NCBI GenBank assembly: GCA_964567545.1
Contig: CAZMNB010000012.1
Span: 1-26,054, forward strand
DNA from: UBA7398 sp964567545
Lineage (GTDB): Bacteria; Actinomycetota; Actinomycetes; Nanopelagicales; Nanopelagicaceae
Direction: 5' to 3'
Length of the DNA stretch: 26,054 nt
Positions 1-8,852 of the stretch are shown here, piece after piece. Within the stretch, counting starts at the first letter, position 1; each line of letters opens with the position of its first letter. A program made the position numbers and the translations under genes. Below the pieces are notes generated by a model. The model was not told where the DNA came from. It did not search any database and saw nothing but the letters and a program-made list of their open reading frames with translations.

Positions 1-780
1 CCCAAGATGAAGCGCTTTATTTTCACAGAGCGCAACGGCATCTACATCATCGATATCCAACAATCGCTTGCTTTAATAGATCAAGCATACGATTTCGTAA
101 AAGATGCAGTCGCTAAAGGCGGACATATTCTTTTCGTTGGAACTAAGAAACAAGCACAAGAGCCAATAATTAGCCAAGCAGCACGAGTTGGGATGCCACA
201 TGTAACTGAGCGTTGGCTCGGTGGCATGCTGACCAACTTTCCAACTGTATATAAGCGCGTACAACGTCTCAAAGAATTAGAAGCGCTAGAAGCCTCTAAC
301 GATCAACTCCTAACTAAAAAAGAACTTCTCTTAATGAAGCGTGAACGCATCAAACTATTTAAAAACCTTGATGGAATTCGCAACATGACTAAATTGCCGG
401 CAGCTATTTGGGTTGTGGACACCAAGAAGGAACACCTTGCGGTTGCGGAAGCGCACAAGCTTGGAATTCCAGTTATCGCAATCTTGGATACAAATTGCGA
501 TCCGGACGAGGTTGATTACAAGATTCCTGGTAATGACGATGCAATTCGTTCTGTAACGCTATTAACTCGGGTAATTGCAGATGCCATTGCGGCTGGTTTG
601 CAAGCACGTTCTGCAATTGCCGCAACTAAAGAAGCAGCCGCAGAAGCAGCGCGAGCAGGCGCAGAATCTGTTGGAAGTGGAGAACCGCTAGCTGATTGGG
701 AAAAAGATTTACTTGGCGCAGCAGCAACTGAAGTCGTAGCAGAAGCACCAGCTGCAACTGGTGAAAGTGCAGGCGCATAA
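1..780 (+). CDS. rpsB: 30S ribosomal protein uS2 (5' partial)
   Basis: Small-subunit ribosomal protein S2, which joins the 30S platform late in assembly and helps anchor S1-type proteins. The window opens inside the gene: the reading frame is open from base 1 (Pro-Lys before the first visible Met at base 7). In relatives this Pro-Lys follows the conserved Arg-Arg-Trp-Asn segment, so about 25 N-terminal residues are missing. Family landmarks are FIFTERNGIYIID, FVGTKKQAQE, RWLGGMLTNF and the VIAILDTNCDPD segment. After the core there is an Ala/Glu-rich C-terminal tail of about 60 residues, typical of actinobacterial S2. The stop codon is directly followed by the GTG of tsf, so the two are co-transcribed, the usual arrangement. 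The Met at base 7 is not the real start. Confidence 0.97.
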   Translation, partial: PKMKRFIFTERNGIYIIDIQQSLALIDQAYDFVKDAVAKGGHILFVGTKKQAQEPIISQAARVGMPHVTERWLGGMLTNFPTVYKRVQRLKELEALEASNDQLLTKKELLLMKRERIKLFKNLDGIRNMTKLPAAIWVVDTKKEHLAVAEAHKLGIPVIAILDTNCDPDEVDYKIPGNDDAIRSVTLLTRVIADAIAAGLQARSAIAATKEAAAEAARAGAESVGSGEPLADWEKDLLGAAATEVVAEAPAATGESAGA

Positions 781-1608
781 GTGGCGTATACAGCTGAAGA
801 TGTAAAGAGATTACGCGAAGCAACCGCGGCCGGAATGCTCGATTGTAAGAAAGCCCTTGATGAATCCGGTGGCGATTACGAAAAAGCAATTGAAATTATT
901 CGGGTTAAGGGTCAGAAAGGCATCACCAAGCGTGAAGGCCGAACTACTTCAAATGGTTTAGTTGCTGCAAAAGCTGATGGCAACACTGCTGTGATGCTCG
1001 AACTTAACTGCGAAACAGATTTCGTAGCTAAGGGCGATCGATTCCAAGCAGCTGCTAATGAATTACTTGAACAACTTTTTGCAACCAAGATCAACGATGT
1101 AGCTGGGTTCTTAGCGTCAAAGTTAACTTCTGGAAAAACTGTACAAGAGCAGATTGATGAAGCAAATGCGACGCTTGGAGAAAAAGTTGAACTTCGCCGA
1201 GTGGCAGTTCTTGATGGCTCCCCAGTCGGTTTGTACTTGCACCGCACTAGTCCAGATCTACCACCACAAGTTGGCGTTGTAGTTCAATTGAGTAAAGCAA
1301 GTCCGGAAACTGGTAAAGATATAGCACAACATATTGCCGCGTTCTCGCCACAATACTTAAATCGCGAAGAAGTACCAGCTGACTTAGTCGAAAACGAGCG
1401 TCGTCTTGCAGAAGAGACAGCTCGCAACGAAGGCAAGCCAGAGGCAGCAATTGCCAAGATCACCGAAGGTCGAGTTACTGGATTCTTTAAAGATGTCACG
1501 CTCCTTGAGCAGGCATTTGCGAAAGATCAGAAGAAATCGGTCCAACAGGTTCTAGATGAGGCCGGAACTACTGTGTCTGCCTTTCACCGATTCCGCGTTG
1601 GTCAGTAA
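781..1608 (+). CDS. tsf: Elongation factor Ts
   Basis: Guanine-nucleotide exchange factor that regenerates EF-Tu-GTP in the cytoplasm. 275 residues, normal for actinobacteria. The N-terminal UBA-like domain (residues 1-50, with RLREATAAGMLDCKKAL) is followed by the core carrying the diagnostic NCETDFVAK motif near residue 80, which inserts by the EF-Tu magnesium site. The GTG start abuts the rpsB stop with zero spacing; no strong Shine-Dalgarno is visible in the rpsB 3' end, so translation is probably coupled to rpsB. The following 62 bases before pyrH hold a possible leader structure rather than an obvious terminator. Confidence 0.97.
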   Translation: MAYTAEDVKRLREATAAGMLDCKKALDESGGDYEKAIEIIRVKGQKGITKREGRTTSNGLVAAKADGNTAVMLELNCETDFVAKGDRFQAAANELLEQLFATKINDVAGFLASKLTSGKTVQEQIDEANATLGEKVELRRVAVLDGSPVGLYLHRTSPDLPPQVGVVVQLSKASPETGKDIAQHIAAFSPQYLNREEVPADLVENERRLAEETARNEGKPEAAIAKITEGRVTGFFKDVTLLEQAFAKDQKKSVQQVLDEAGTTVSAFHRFRVGQ

Positions 1609-1670
1609 CCTTTCCCTAGGGACTTAACGAAACTGATTAAGTAAGAGAAGTTAAGAAAGGAGCACTCAAG
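1609..1670 (+). promoter_or_regulatory. pyrH leader with pairing that could mask the ribosome site
   Basis: The ribosome binding site AAGAAAGGAG (1653-1662) sits 8 bases before the pyrH ATG. CCTTT (1609-1613) is complementary to AAAGG (1656-1660) within it, and CTTAAC (1623-1628) is complementary to the adjoining GTTAAG (1650-1655). A competing pair ACTTAA (1622-1627) with TTAAGT (1637-1642) would exclude the second helix. These complementarities are visible; a regulatory role is inferred only. Confidence 0.3.
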
Positions 1671-2393
1671 ATGGCTAGCAATCGAAAAAGCTATCGTCGA
1701 GTGCTCCTTAAACTTTCTGGTGAAGTTTTTGGTGGCGAAAAAGGAATCGGTGTTGATCCCGATGTCGTGCATGATGTCGCAAACCAAATCGCAGATGTAG
1801 TTAGAAGTGGGGTAGAGGTCGCCATCGTCGTTGGTGGTGGTAATTATTTCCGTGGCGCAGAGTTACAAACTCGGGGGATGGATCGCGCTCGCGCGGACTA
1901 TATGGGCATGCTCGGCACTGTCATGAACTGCTTAGCGCTCCAAGATTTTCTAGAAAAAGAAGGAATTGATACTCGCGTTCAAACCGCAATCGCAATGGGA
2001 CAAGTTGCCGAACCTTATGTGCCACGGCGTGCAATTCGTCACTTAGAAAAAGGTCGCGTAGTTATATTTGGTGCTGGCGCTGGAATGCCATTTTTTACAA
2101 CCGATACCGTTGCTGCTCAGCGCGCACTTGAAATCGGAGTAGATGCGTTATTGCTTGCTAAGAGCGGTGTTGATGGGGTTTATAGTGCAGATCCTCGTAA
2201 AGAAAAGAACGCGACTAAATATGAAACCATTTCATATGATGAAGTCTTAAGTAGGTCGCTTGCGGTTGCTGATGCCGCTGCATTTGCGCTCTGCCGCGAA
2301 AATAATTTACCGATTGTGGTATTTGATTTAATGAGAACCGGAAATATTGCACGGGCTGTTGCTGGTGAAAATATCGGGACCATCGTTTCTTGA
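1671..2393 (+). CDS. pyrH: Uridylate kinase (UMP kinase)
   Basis: Cytoplasmic hexameric enzyme of the amino-acid-kinase fold that phosphorylates UMP to UDP with ATP, in de novo pyrimidine synthesis. 240 residues, the standard bacterial length. Seen: the N-terminal LLKLSGEVFGG phosphate-binding segment, VVGGGNYFRG, the UMP-binding MDRARADYMGMLGTVMN region, and TDTVAAQRALEI with the KSGVDGVYSADP segment toward the C-terminus. It has a strong Shine-Dalgarno (AAGAAAGGAG). It lies in the conserved pyrH-frr pair, with frr 29 bases downstream, and is probably co-transcribed with it. Confidence 0.97.
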   Translation: MASNRKSYRRVLLKLSGEVFGGEKGIGVDPDVVHDVANQIADVVRSGVEVAIVVGGGNYFRGAELQTRGMDRARADYMGMLGTVMNCLALQDFLEKEGIDTRVQTAIAMGQVAEPYVPRRAIRHLEKGRVVIFGAGAGMPFFTTDTVAAQRALEIGVDALLLAKSGVDGVYSADPRKEKNATKYETISYDEVLSRSLAVADAAAFALCRENNLPIVVFDLMRTGNIARAVAGENIGTIVS

Positions 2394-2422
2394 AAGTTTT
2401 CCAATAAATAAAAAGGAGCAAA

Positions 2423-2986
2423 ATGTCGGAGCTAGCCGCAATTACAAGTGACACAACGGCCAAGATGAATAAGGCTGTAGATGTGGCAAAGGAAGATTTC
2501 GCGAGCATCCGTACCGGCCGTGCCCACCCTTCAATGTTCGGAAAAATTATGGTGGATTACTACGGTACTTATACGCCACTTTCACAATTAGCTTCGGTAC
2601 AAGTTCCAGAAGCCCGGATGGCTTTAATTACGCCATACGACAAAGGAGCAATGGCTTCAATTGAAAAAGCGATACGAGAATCAGATCTAGGCGTAAATCC
2701 TGGAAATGATGGCGGTGTAATCCGAATCAATTTTCCACAATTAACTGAAGAGCGTCGTAAGGAATTTATCAAAGTTGCTAAGCATAAAGCTGAAGATTCT
2801 AAAGTTTCTCTCAGAAATATCCGTCGTAACGCGAAAGAAGCGATGGAAAAATTGGAAAAAGATGGCGTAATCGGTAAAGATGATTTAACTCGTTCCGAGA
2901 AAGATTTAGAGAAAATCACTTCAGATCATGTTGCAAAGATTGATGAATTGCTCAAGCACAAAGAGGTTGAACTTCTCGAAGTTTAG
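2423..2986 (+). CDS. frr: Ribosome recycling factor
   Basis: With EF-G, splits the post-termination 70S ribosome so subunits can be reused. 187 residues, close to the usual 185. Recognised from the N-terminal FASIRTGRAHPSMF segment, the YYGTYTPLSQLASVQVPEAR hinge/domain II region, and the C-terminal RRKEFIKVAKHKAEDSKVS and RNIRRNAKEAMEKLEKDG helices. An AAGGAG ribosome site (2413-2418) precedes the ATG at normal distance. cdsA follows after 12 bases, continuing the core operon. Confidence 0.97.
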   Translation: MSELAAITSDTTAKMNKAVDVAKEDFASIRTGRAHPSMFGKIMVDYYGTYTPLSQLASVQVPEARMALITPYDKGAMASIEKAIRESDLGVNPGNDGGVIRINFPQLTEERRKEFIKVAKHKAEDSKVSLRNIRRNAKEAMEKLEKDGVIGKDDLTRSEKDLEKITSDHVAKIDELLKHKEVELLEV

Positions 2987-2998
2987 AGAAGTATAAAT

Positions 2999-3844
2999 AT
3001 GTCGGATCTGCACTCTTTAAACGAAGCAATTAATAAGAAAGCCGGGCGAAAGCTGCTGCCTTCAATTCTGGTGTCACTTAGTTTATTGGTGCTTATTTTT
3101 ATCACTATGAAGTACCTGCCAATCGCATTTGCTGGCGTGGTTACCGTTGCAGTTCTACTCAGCGTTCGCGAATTAACTCGGGCTTTTAAGACTGCAGAAT
3201 TTCAAGTATCTCTCCTTCAATTATTGCTAGCAACTGTCGCGCTAATGGTTTCAACTTGGTTTGGTGGGGTTGCTGGACTTGCAGTCTCGACCGCGTTAAT
3301 TCTGCCAATTCTTTACTTCTCAATTCTGTTAAGAGGTATTACGGGTTTTGTTAAGAACTCCACTGCCGCGACCTTTACTTTGCTTTATCTTGGATTTCTT
3401 GGCGGTTTTATATTGCTATTAGCCAGACCTCATCATGGCCTAGAAAATGTTGCAACTTTAGTCATCTTGGTTGGTTGTAACGATACTTTTGCCTACATTT
3501 TTGGGGTACTACTTGGAAAACATCCACTTGCAGCAAAGATTAGCCCAAAGAAAACATGGGAAGGTTTTGTTGGAGGTTTAATCTTTACAGCTGTTGGTGG
3601 CGCGTTATCGTTTAATTATTTGCTTGGCTATAACCCAGTAATTGGTGGGATGGTTGGAATTCTGGCGGTGGTTACCGCCACTGTGGGGGATTTAATTGAG
3701 AGCGCGTTAAAGCGCGATTTAGCGATTAAGGATATGGGCTCAATACTTCCAGGCCATGGCGGAATGTTAGATCGATTAGATTCGGCGCTACTTACCGCGC
3801 CATCCCTCTGGTTTGTGCTCGAATTAATCAAGCGCTTCACATGA
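2999..3844 (+). CDS. cdsA: Phosphatidate cytidylyltransferase (CDP-diacylglycerol synthase)
   Basis: Integral membrane enzyme converting phosphatidate plus CTP to CDP-diacylglycerol, the precursor of phosphatidylglycerol, cardiolipin and phosphatidylinositol. 281 residues with about eight hydrophobic segments after a short polar N-terminus. The family signature is complete from about residue 235: S-A-L-K-R-D, K-D-M-G, then PGHGGMLDRLDS, which holds the metal-binding Asp residues. The stop overlaps the rlmN start by four bases (ATGA at 3841-3844), implying translational coupling. No strong ribosome site precedes the ATG; GAGAAG about 8 bases upstream is the only candidate. Confidence 0.95.
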   Translation: MSDLHSLNEAINKKAGRKLLPSILVSLSLLVLIFITMKYLPIAFAGVVTVAVLLSVRELTRAFKTAEFQVSLLQLLLATVALMVSTWFGGVAGLAVSTALILPILYFSILLRGITGFVKNSTAATFTLLYLGFLGGFILLLARPHHGLENVATLVILVGCNDTFAYIFGVLLGKHPLAAKISPKKTWEGFVGGLIFTAVGGALSFNYLLGYNPVIGGMVGILAVVTATVGDLIESALKRDLAIKDMGSILPGHGGMLDRLDSALLTAPSLWFVLELIKRFT

Positions 3845-4947
3845 GTGAAATTAAATTAGTTTTCGAAGAGCCAAAGCAGCGAAAGAAAGCGCCTCAGCAT
3901 TTAGCGGATCTTTCACCAGAAGAACGTCGCGTAAAAGCAATTGAATTGGGTCTTCCTGCCTTCCGTGCCAACCAGATTGCAACCCATTACTTCACTCACT
4001 TTAGTGATGACCCAGAAACTTGGACCGATATCCCAGCAACAATGCGTCCGATGATTGCCGAACACTTCATGCCTAGATTAATCACTTTAGTTAGATCGGT
4101 AGATTGCGATAACCGGAAGACTAGGAAAGATTTATGGAAATTGCATGATGGCGTTTTAGTTGAATCAGTAATTATGCGTTACAAAGATCGCACTACAGTT
4201 TGTATTTCATCGCAAGCAGGGTGTGGCATGAACTGTCCTTTCTGTGCGACTGGTCAAGCTGGGTTAACTAGAAACCTAACTGCAGGGGAGATTACGGCGC
4301 AGATTGTTGCCGCAGCAAAAGCTTGCAACGACGGCGAAATTGGTGATGGTCCAACTCGGCTTTCAAATGTGGTTTTCATGGGGATGGGTGAACCACTTGC
4401 TAATTACAATCCAGTTCTTCGGGCCATTAGAAATATAATTTCGCCTAACCCAGATGGACTCGGTATCGGTGCGCGATCAGTGACTGTTTCAACAGTTGGA
4501 TTAGTCCCAGGTATTGAAAAGTTGATGAAAGAAGATATTCAAGTAACGCTCGCAATCTCACTTCACACACCTGACGACGAACTCCGTGACACTCTAGTGC
4601 CAATTAATTCTCGTTGGAAAGTTAAAGAGGTATTAATGGCCGCCGATGCGTACTCTGATAACACCGGTCGTCGTTACTCCATCGAATACGCGATGATTCG
4701 AGATATTAATGATCAAGCTTGGCGAGCCGATTTACTTGGTCGGCTATTAAAAAATCGTGATGCCCATGTCAATTTGATTCCACTCAATCCAACCCCAGGC
4801 TCTAAGTGGACTGCATCTAGAAAGAAAGATGAGATGGAGTTTGTAAAAATATTGGAAGATTACGGAGTTACGGTAACGGTTCGTGATACGCGCGGTCGCG
4901 AGATTGATGGTGCTTGTGGCCAATTAGCCGCCGCGGAAAAGGTTTAA
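3841..4947 (+). CDS. rlmN: Dual-specificity 23S rRNA/tRNA m2A methyltransferase
   Basis: Radical SAM enzyme that methylates C2 of A2503 in 23S rRNA and A37 in some tRNAs. 368 residues. The [4Fe-4S]-binding CX3CX2C motif is at Cys128, Cys132 and Cys135 (CGMNCPFCATGQAG). The second catalytic cysteine needed for the methyl-Cys/protein adduct mechanism is Cys359, in DGACGQL near the C-terminus. MGMGEPLANY and HLNLIPLNP-type segments (here VNLIPLNPTPGSKW) are also present. It overlaps cdsA by four bases. It is the last gene of the conserved upstream block; in the next 66 bases I see only a weak inverted repeat (CAGGG 4950-4954, CCCTG 4974-4978), not a clear terminator. Confidence 0.96.
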   Translation: MSEIKLVFEEPKQRKKAPQHLADLSPEERRVKAIELGLPAFRANQIATHYFTHFSDDPETWTDIPATMRPMIAEHFMPRLITLVRSVDCDNRKTRKDLWKLHDGVLVESVIMRYKDRTTVCISSQAGCGMNCPFCATGQAGLTRNLTAGEITAQIVAAAKACNDGEIGDGPTRLSNVVFMGMGEPLANYNPVLRAIRNIISPNPDGLGIGARSVTVSTVGLVPGIEKLMKEDIQVTLAISLHTPDDELRDTLVPINSRWKVKEVLMAADAYSDNTGRRYSIEYAMIRDINDQAWRADLLGRLLKNRDAHVNLIPLNPTPGSKWTASRKKDEMEFVKILEDYGVTVTVRDTRGREIDGACGQLAAAEKV

Positions 4948-4969
4948 ACCAGGGGTTTTAACTTTCAGT

Positions 4970-5007
4970 TTGACCCTGTAAATTCGGATGTGTAACCAAG
5001 AGAAGGG
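4970..5007 (+). promoter_or_regulatory. Possible promoter and ribosome site for patD
   Basis: TTGACC (4970-4975) and TGTAAC (4991-4996) resemble -35 and -10 boxes, but the 15-base spacer is short. AGAAGGG (5001-5007) is a good Shine-Dalgarno 6 bases before the patD ATG. Promoter assignment is weak; the ribosome site is convincing. Confidence 0.3.
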
Positions 5008-5013
5008 TTAGGA

Positions 5014-6441
5014 ATGAAAACTCTAAATAATTTCATCAACGGCAAGAGCGTTCCAGCCACCAGTGGAAAAACTTCAGATTTAATTAACCCAGCAACTGGC
5101 AAAGTCTTCGCTAACGCACCTATTTCCAGCGCTGCTGATGTTGATAGTGCTATGAATTCTGCTGCCAAAGCATTTGAAGATTTTCGGGATTCCACACCAA
5201 GCGAACGTCAAAAAGCTTTACTAAAAATTGCTGACGCAATCGAAGCTCGCTCGGATGAATTAGTTGCGCTAGAGAGTGAAAACACTGGGAAACCGCTCGC
5301 AATCACTACTTCCGAAGAAATCCCGCCAATGTTAGATCAAATTAGATTTTTTGCCGGCGCTGCCCGAAATTTAGAAGGTCGTTCTGCTGGTGAATATATG
5401 CGCGGTATGACTTCTTTTATCCGGCGTGAGCCAATTGGTGTGTGCGCACAAGTAACGCCTTGGAATTATCCAATGATGATGGCGGTTTGGAAATGGGCAC
5501 CAGCTATTGCCGCTGGAAATACAGTTGTATTAAAACCAAGCGACACAACTCCAGCATCAACGGTTTGGATGGCAGAGCTAATGTCGGAATTTTTGCCAGC
5601 AGGCGTATTCAACGTTCTTTGCGGTGATCGCGATAGTGGTCGGGCACTAATTGATCACGCAATTCCACAAATGGTTTCAATTACGGGATCAGTCAGAGCT
5701 GGCATGGAAGTTGCCGGATCTGCAGCGAAAGATTTAAAGAAAGTCCACCTTGAACTTGGTGGCAAAGCACCGGTAGTTGTATTTGATGATGCAGATCTTG
5801 AAGCAGCAGCTGAAGCTATTGCGATTGCTGGTTATTTCAATGCGGGCCAAGATTGCACAGCGGCCACTCGAGTCTTAGTTGAAGCGAGCGCATATGAAGA
5901 TATGGTCGCGCTTTTAACCGACCAAGCCAAGAATAAAATTGCCATCGGAATGCCTGACCAAGATGTGCTAGTTGGTCCAGTAAATAATGCCAATCAATTG
6001 GCGCGAGTGAGCGACTTCTTCAATCGCACCCCAAGTCATGCCACGGTGCAAGCTGGTGGCGTAGCGTTAAAGCAACCAGGCTATTTCTTCCCGCCAACAG
6101 TGGTATCGGGACTTCGCCAAGATGATGAAATGATCCAGAATGAAATTTTCGGACCAGTAATTACAATCCAGAAATTCTCCGATGAAGCTGAAGCCATTAA
6201 AAGCGCCAATGGTGTGAAATATGGGCTCGCCTCCAGTATTTGGACTAAAGATCATGGTCGAGCCATGCGCCTTGCCCGAGCCTTCGACTTCGGATGCGTC
6301 TGGATTAACACCCATATCCCAGTAGTGGCAGAGATGCCACACGGTGGGTTTAAACATTCGGGATACGGCAAGGACCTTTCCCAATATGGCTTCGAGGATT
6401 ACACCAGAATTAAACATGTCATGACTAACCTCAACGCCTGA
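5014..6441 (+). CDS. patD: Gamma-aminobutyraldehyde dehydrogenase
   Basis: NAD-dependent aldehyde dehydrogenase oxidising 4-aminobutanal (from putrescine) to GABA. 475 residues, the length of E. coli PatD (YdcW). The fold landmarks are TPWNYPMMMAVWKWAPA, VLKPSDTTP, the catalytic Glu247 in LELGGKAP, and nucleophile Cys281 in GQDCTAATR. The GQDCTAA context, EIPPMLDQIRFFAGAAR and the C-terminal INTHIPVVAEMPHGG and SGYGKDLSQYG segments match PatD more closely than general betaine- or succinate-semialdehyde dehydrogenases. It is directly upstream of the polyamine ABC importer, which supports the substrate. A good Shine-Dalgarno fixes the ATG. Another omega-amino aldehyde (3-aminopropanal, betaine aldehyde) as substrate cannot be excluded. 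Confidence 0.88.
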   Translation: MKTLNNFINGKSVPATSGKTSDLINPATGKVFANAPISSAADVDSAMNSAAKAFEDFRDSTPSERQKALLKIADAIEARSDELVALESENTGKPLAITTSEEIPPMLDQIRFFAGAARNLEGRSAGEYMRGMTSFIRREPIGVCAQVTPWNYPMMMAVWKWAPAIAAGNTVVLKPSDTTPASTVWMAELMSEFLPAGVFNVLCGDRDSGRALIDHAIPQMVSITGSVRAGMEVAGSAAKDLKKVHLELGGKAPVVVFDDADLEAAAEAIAIAGYFNAGQDCTAATRVLVEASAYEDMVALLTDQAKNKIAIGMPDQDVLVGPVNNANQLARVSDFFNRTPSHATVQAGGVALKQPGYFFPPTVVSGLRQDDEMIQNEIFGPVITIQKFSDEAEAIKSANGVKYGLASSIWTKDHGRAMRLARAFDFGCVWINTHIPVVAEMPHGGFKHSGYGKDLSQYGFEDYTRIKHVMTNLNA

Positions 6442-6443
6442 TA

Positions 6444-6473
6444 TTGGTTGTAAAGTCCGTTCAGGAATTTAAA
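6444..6473 (+). promoter_or_regulatory. Possible promoter of the polyamine importer operon
   Basis: In the 60-base gap between patD and the binding-protein gene, TTGGTT (6444-6449) and TTTAAA (6468-6473) are 18 bases apart. Matches to consensus are partial. The importer could equally be read through from patD, since no terminator hairpin separates them. Confidence 0.25.
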
Positions 6474-6501
6474 TCGCCACTTCGAGTCAGAAAGTAGAGC
6501 C

Positions 6502-7707
6502 ATGTCCGCCAATCAGAACGAGAAGTTAAGCCCAGTTACGAAATCAATTATCAACGCGCAAATGTCACGACGTGGCGTACTTGCTGGCGTTGGTGCAATT
6601 GGTGCGAGCGTGGCGCTCGCCTCATGTGGAACTGGCTCTAGTGAAACTGCAACTAAAACTGTTACAGATGTAAGCGATACCGAGAAAATTGTTCGGTGGG
6701 CGAGCTGGCCGTATTACTTAGATTTCGATGCGAAAACCAAGAAGTACCCAACCCTGGAAGCCTTTGCAGCAAAAACTGGAATAACACCTACTTATAAAGA
6801 AGATATCGACGATAACAATACTTTCTACGGCAAAGTGCAAGGTCAATTAAAAATCGGTGCTGATATCGGTTACGACGTTGTTACCCCAACTGACTGGATG
6901 GTTGATCGTTGGATTCAACTTGGTTATGCCGCAAAATTCGATGAAGCAAACATTCCCAATAAGACAAATATTCGCCAAATCCTAAGCGATGTTGGATATG
7001 ACCAAGGTCGCCACTATTCACTAACTTGGCAATCAGGCTTTGCAGGTTTTGGTTGGAACACTCAAAAAATAAAGAATGGCGTTCATACCATTGATCAACT
7101 TTTTGCAAAGGAAAACAAGGGTCGAGTAATGGTGCTCTCCGAGCTCCGCGACACCGTTGGAATCATTATGCAATATCAAGGTGTAGATCCATCAAGTGCC
7201 TTCACCGAAGACCAATATATGAACGCAATCGATTTCCTGAAAGGAAAAATTGCAGATGGATTTATCCGCCAAGTAAAGGGAAATGCCTATACCGAAAGCC
7301 TGGTAAGCGGTGATGCCGTGGCCGTAATTGGCTGGTCTGGCGATCTCTTTGTTCTAAAAAGTGAAAACAACGGAAAATTTGACTTCGCCATCCCTGAATC
7401 TGGTGGCATGCTCTGGAGTGATAACGTACTTATTCCGTCGACTTCCGCACATAAGAAGAATGCTGAAGCCCTAATTAACTACTACTACGAACCAGCAGTA
7501 GCTGCTCAAGTTGCTAAATTTGTTAATTACATCTGCCCAGTCGAAGCTGCACAAGCAGAACTTGAAAAAACTGACCCTAAGTTAGCCGCAAGTCCTTTTA
7601 TATTCCCAGATGCTGCAACACTGGCCAAGGTAAAAGTTTTCCGCGCGCTCACCACCGACGAAAGCACCAAGTTCCAAGCAGCTTTTGATGAAGCCACGGG
7701 TAACTAA
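6502..7707 (+). CDS. potD: Spermidine/putrescine ABC transporter, substrate-binding lipoprotein
   Basis: Extracytoplasmic solute-binding protein (PotD/PotF family) that captures polyamines and delivers them to the PotB-PotC permeases. 401 residues. The N-terminus has a twin-arginine motif (SRRGVLAG, Arg23-Arg24), a hydrophobic stretch and a lipobox ending at Cys42 (LASC), so it is probably a Tat-exported lipoprotein. After a Ser/Thr-rich spacer the mature domain starts at IVRWASWPYYLDF; later TPTDWMV, WQSGFAGFGWN and VIGWSGDLF lie where polyamine-binding aromatic and acidic residues occur in the family. The permeases and ATPase follow directly. Polyamine specificity is inferred from the family and from agmatinase, PatD and GabT nearby. 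Confidence 0.9.
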   Translation: MSANQNEKLSPVTKSIINAQMSRRGVLAGVGAIGASVALASCGTGSSETATKTVTDVSDTEKIVRWASWPYYLDFDAKTKKYPTLEAFAAKTGITPTYKEDIDDNNTFYGKVQGQLKIGADIGYDVVTPTDWMVDRWIQLGYAAKFDEANIPNKTNIRQILSDVGYDQGRHYSLTWQSGFAGFGWNTQKIKNGVHTIDQLFAKENKGRVMVLSELRDTVGIIMQYQGVDPSSAFTEDQYMNAIDFLKGKIADGFIRQVKGNAYTESLVSGDAVAVIGWSGDLFVLKSENNGKFDFAIPESGGMLWSDNVLIPSTSAHKKNAEALINYYYEPAVAAQVAKFVNYICPVEAAQAELEKTDPKLAASPFIFPDAATLAKVKVFRALTTDESTKFQAAFDEATGN

Positions 7708-7713
7708 GCTCTA

Positions 7714-8844
7714 ATGTCCAACCTGAAAGTTTCAGATAGTAAAGGCGATTTACATCTAGACCGATTAACTAAGCGGTTTACCGATTTCACCGCAGTGGAT
7801 GATCTTTCGCTTACAGTTCCACGTGGTTCATTCTTCGCGCTACTTGGTCCTTCAGGCTGTGGCAAAACCACAACGCTACGGATGATTGCTGGGCTAGAAG
7901 AACCAACTCAAGGCATGATTTCCATTGGTGAAACTGATATCACGACTGCAAAACCATATCGCCGTCCAGTAAATACCGTCTTTCAAAACTACGCGCTCTT
8001 TCCGCACTTAACAATTTTTGAAAACATTGCATTCGGTCTACGCCGTCGTGGTGTTAAAGACGTTAAGAAAGATGTAGATAATGTTTTAGAGTTGGTAGAA
8101 CTTGGCCACCTTGCAGAACGAAAACCAAACCAACTATCGGGCGGCCAACAACAACGAATTGCGGTGGCACGAGCCATCGTTAATAAACCAGAAGTACTAC
8201 TTCTAGACGAGCCGCTTGGTGCACTTGACCTCAAACTTCGCCGCCAGATGCAGATTGAGTTGAAGCGAATTCAGATGGAAGTTGGCATAACTTTCATTCA
8301 CGTAACACATGATCAAGAAGAGGCAATGACGATGGCAGATACCATCGCTGTTATGAACGAAGGTAAAATTGAACAGTTAGGTTCACCAGCCGAACTTTAT
8401 GAATCACCAAAAACTGCATTTGTCGCTAACTTTCTCGGTCAATCTAACTTGATTAAAGGCAGAGTTAGTTCGAGATCTGGAAATAGCGCCTCAGTAAGAA
8501 TTCATGGAATTGATATCGAAGTTCCCATTTCGCGCATGGCAACTTCGAGTGATTCAGTTCTAATTGGTATTCGACCCGAGAAGTTAAATATCAATTCAAA
8601 TAGCCAGAATTCCATCGGAAATGGCACCGTAACCGATGCCTCTTTCGTTGGGGTTTCAACCCAATATTTAGTTCGGACCTCATGGGGCGAAGAGTTAGTG
8701 GTTTTTGAACAAAATGATGCAGGCGCGCCAGATATTAAAGTCGGGGATACCATCTCGCTCTCCTGGGAACCAGCACATACATTTGCACTCGATGGCGACC
8801 AAGATCTCTCTGCTGGTGCAGATGTAGATCAAGAAGCTGATTAA
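7714..8844 (+). CDS. potA: Polyamine ABC transporter, ATP-binding protein
   Basis: Cytoplasmic ATPase driving polyamine import. 376 residues: the ABC domain has Walker A GPSGCGKT (residues 45-52), the Q-loop in TVFQNYALFPH, signature LSGGQQQR (from 141), Walker B VLLLDEPLG (Asp165, Glu166) and the switch His in HVTHDQEEAM. A TOBE-type C-terminal domain (IGIRPEKLNI) matches the PotA/CUT group. The ATG lies 6 bases after the potD stop without a recognisable Shine-Dalgarno, so translation probably depends on re-initiation. The final residues are strongly acidic. Confidence 0.93.
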   Translation: MSNLKVSDSKGDLHLDRLTKRFTDFTAVDDLSLTVPRGSFFALLGPSGCGKTTTLRMIAGLEEPTQGMISIGETDITTAKPYRRPVNTVFQNYALFPHLTIFENIAFGLRRRGVKDVKKDVDNVLELVELGHLAERKPNQLSGGQQQRIAVARAIVNKPEVLLLDEPLGALDLKLRRQMQIELKRIQMEVGITFIHVTHDQEEAMTMADTIAVMNEGKIEQLGSPAELYESPKTAFVANFLGQSNLIKGRVSSRSGNSASVRIHGIDIEVPISRMATSSDSVLIGIRPEKLNINSNSQNSIGNGTVTDASFVGVSTQYLVRTSWGEELVVFEQNDAGAPDIKVGDTISLSWEPAHTFALDGDQDLSAGADVDQEAD

Positions 8845-8852
8845 TAAAGCTA

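Noticed and set aside
4950..4978. Terminator after rlmN
   Set aside because: Only a 5-bp stem with a 19-base loop and no T run; too weak to call.
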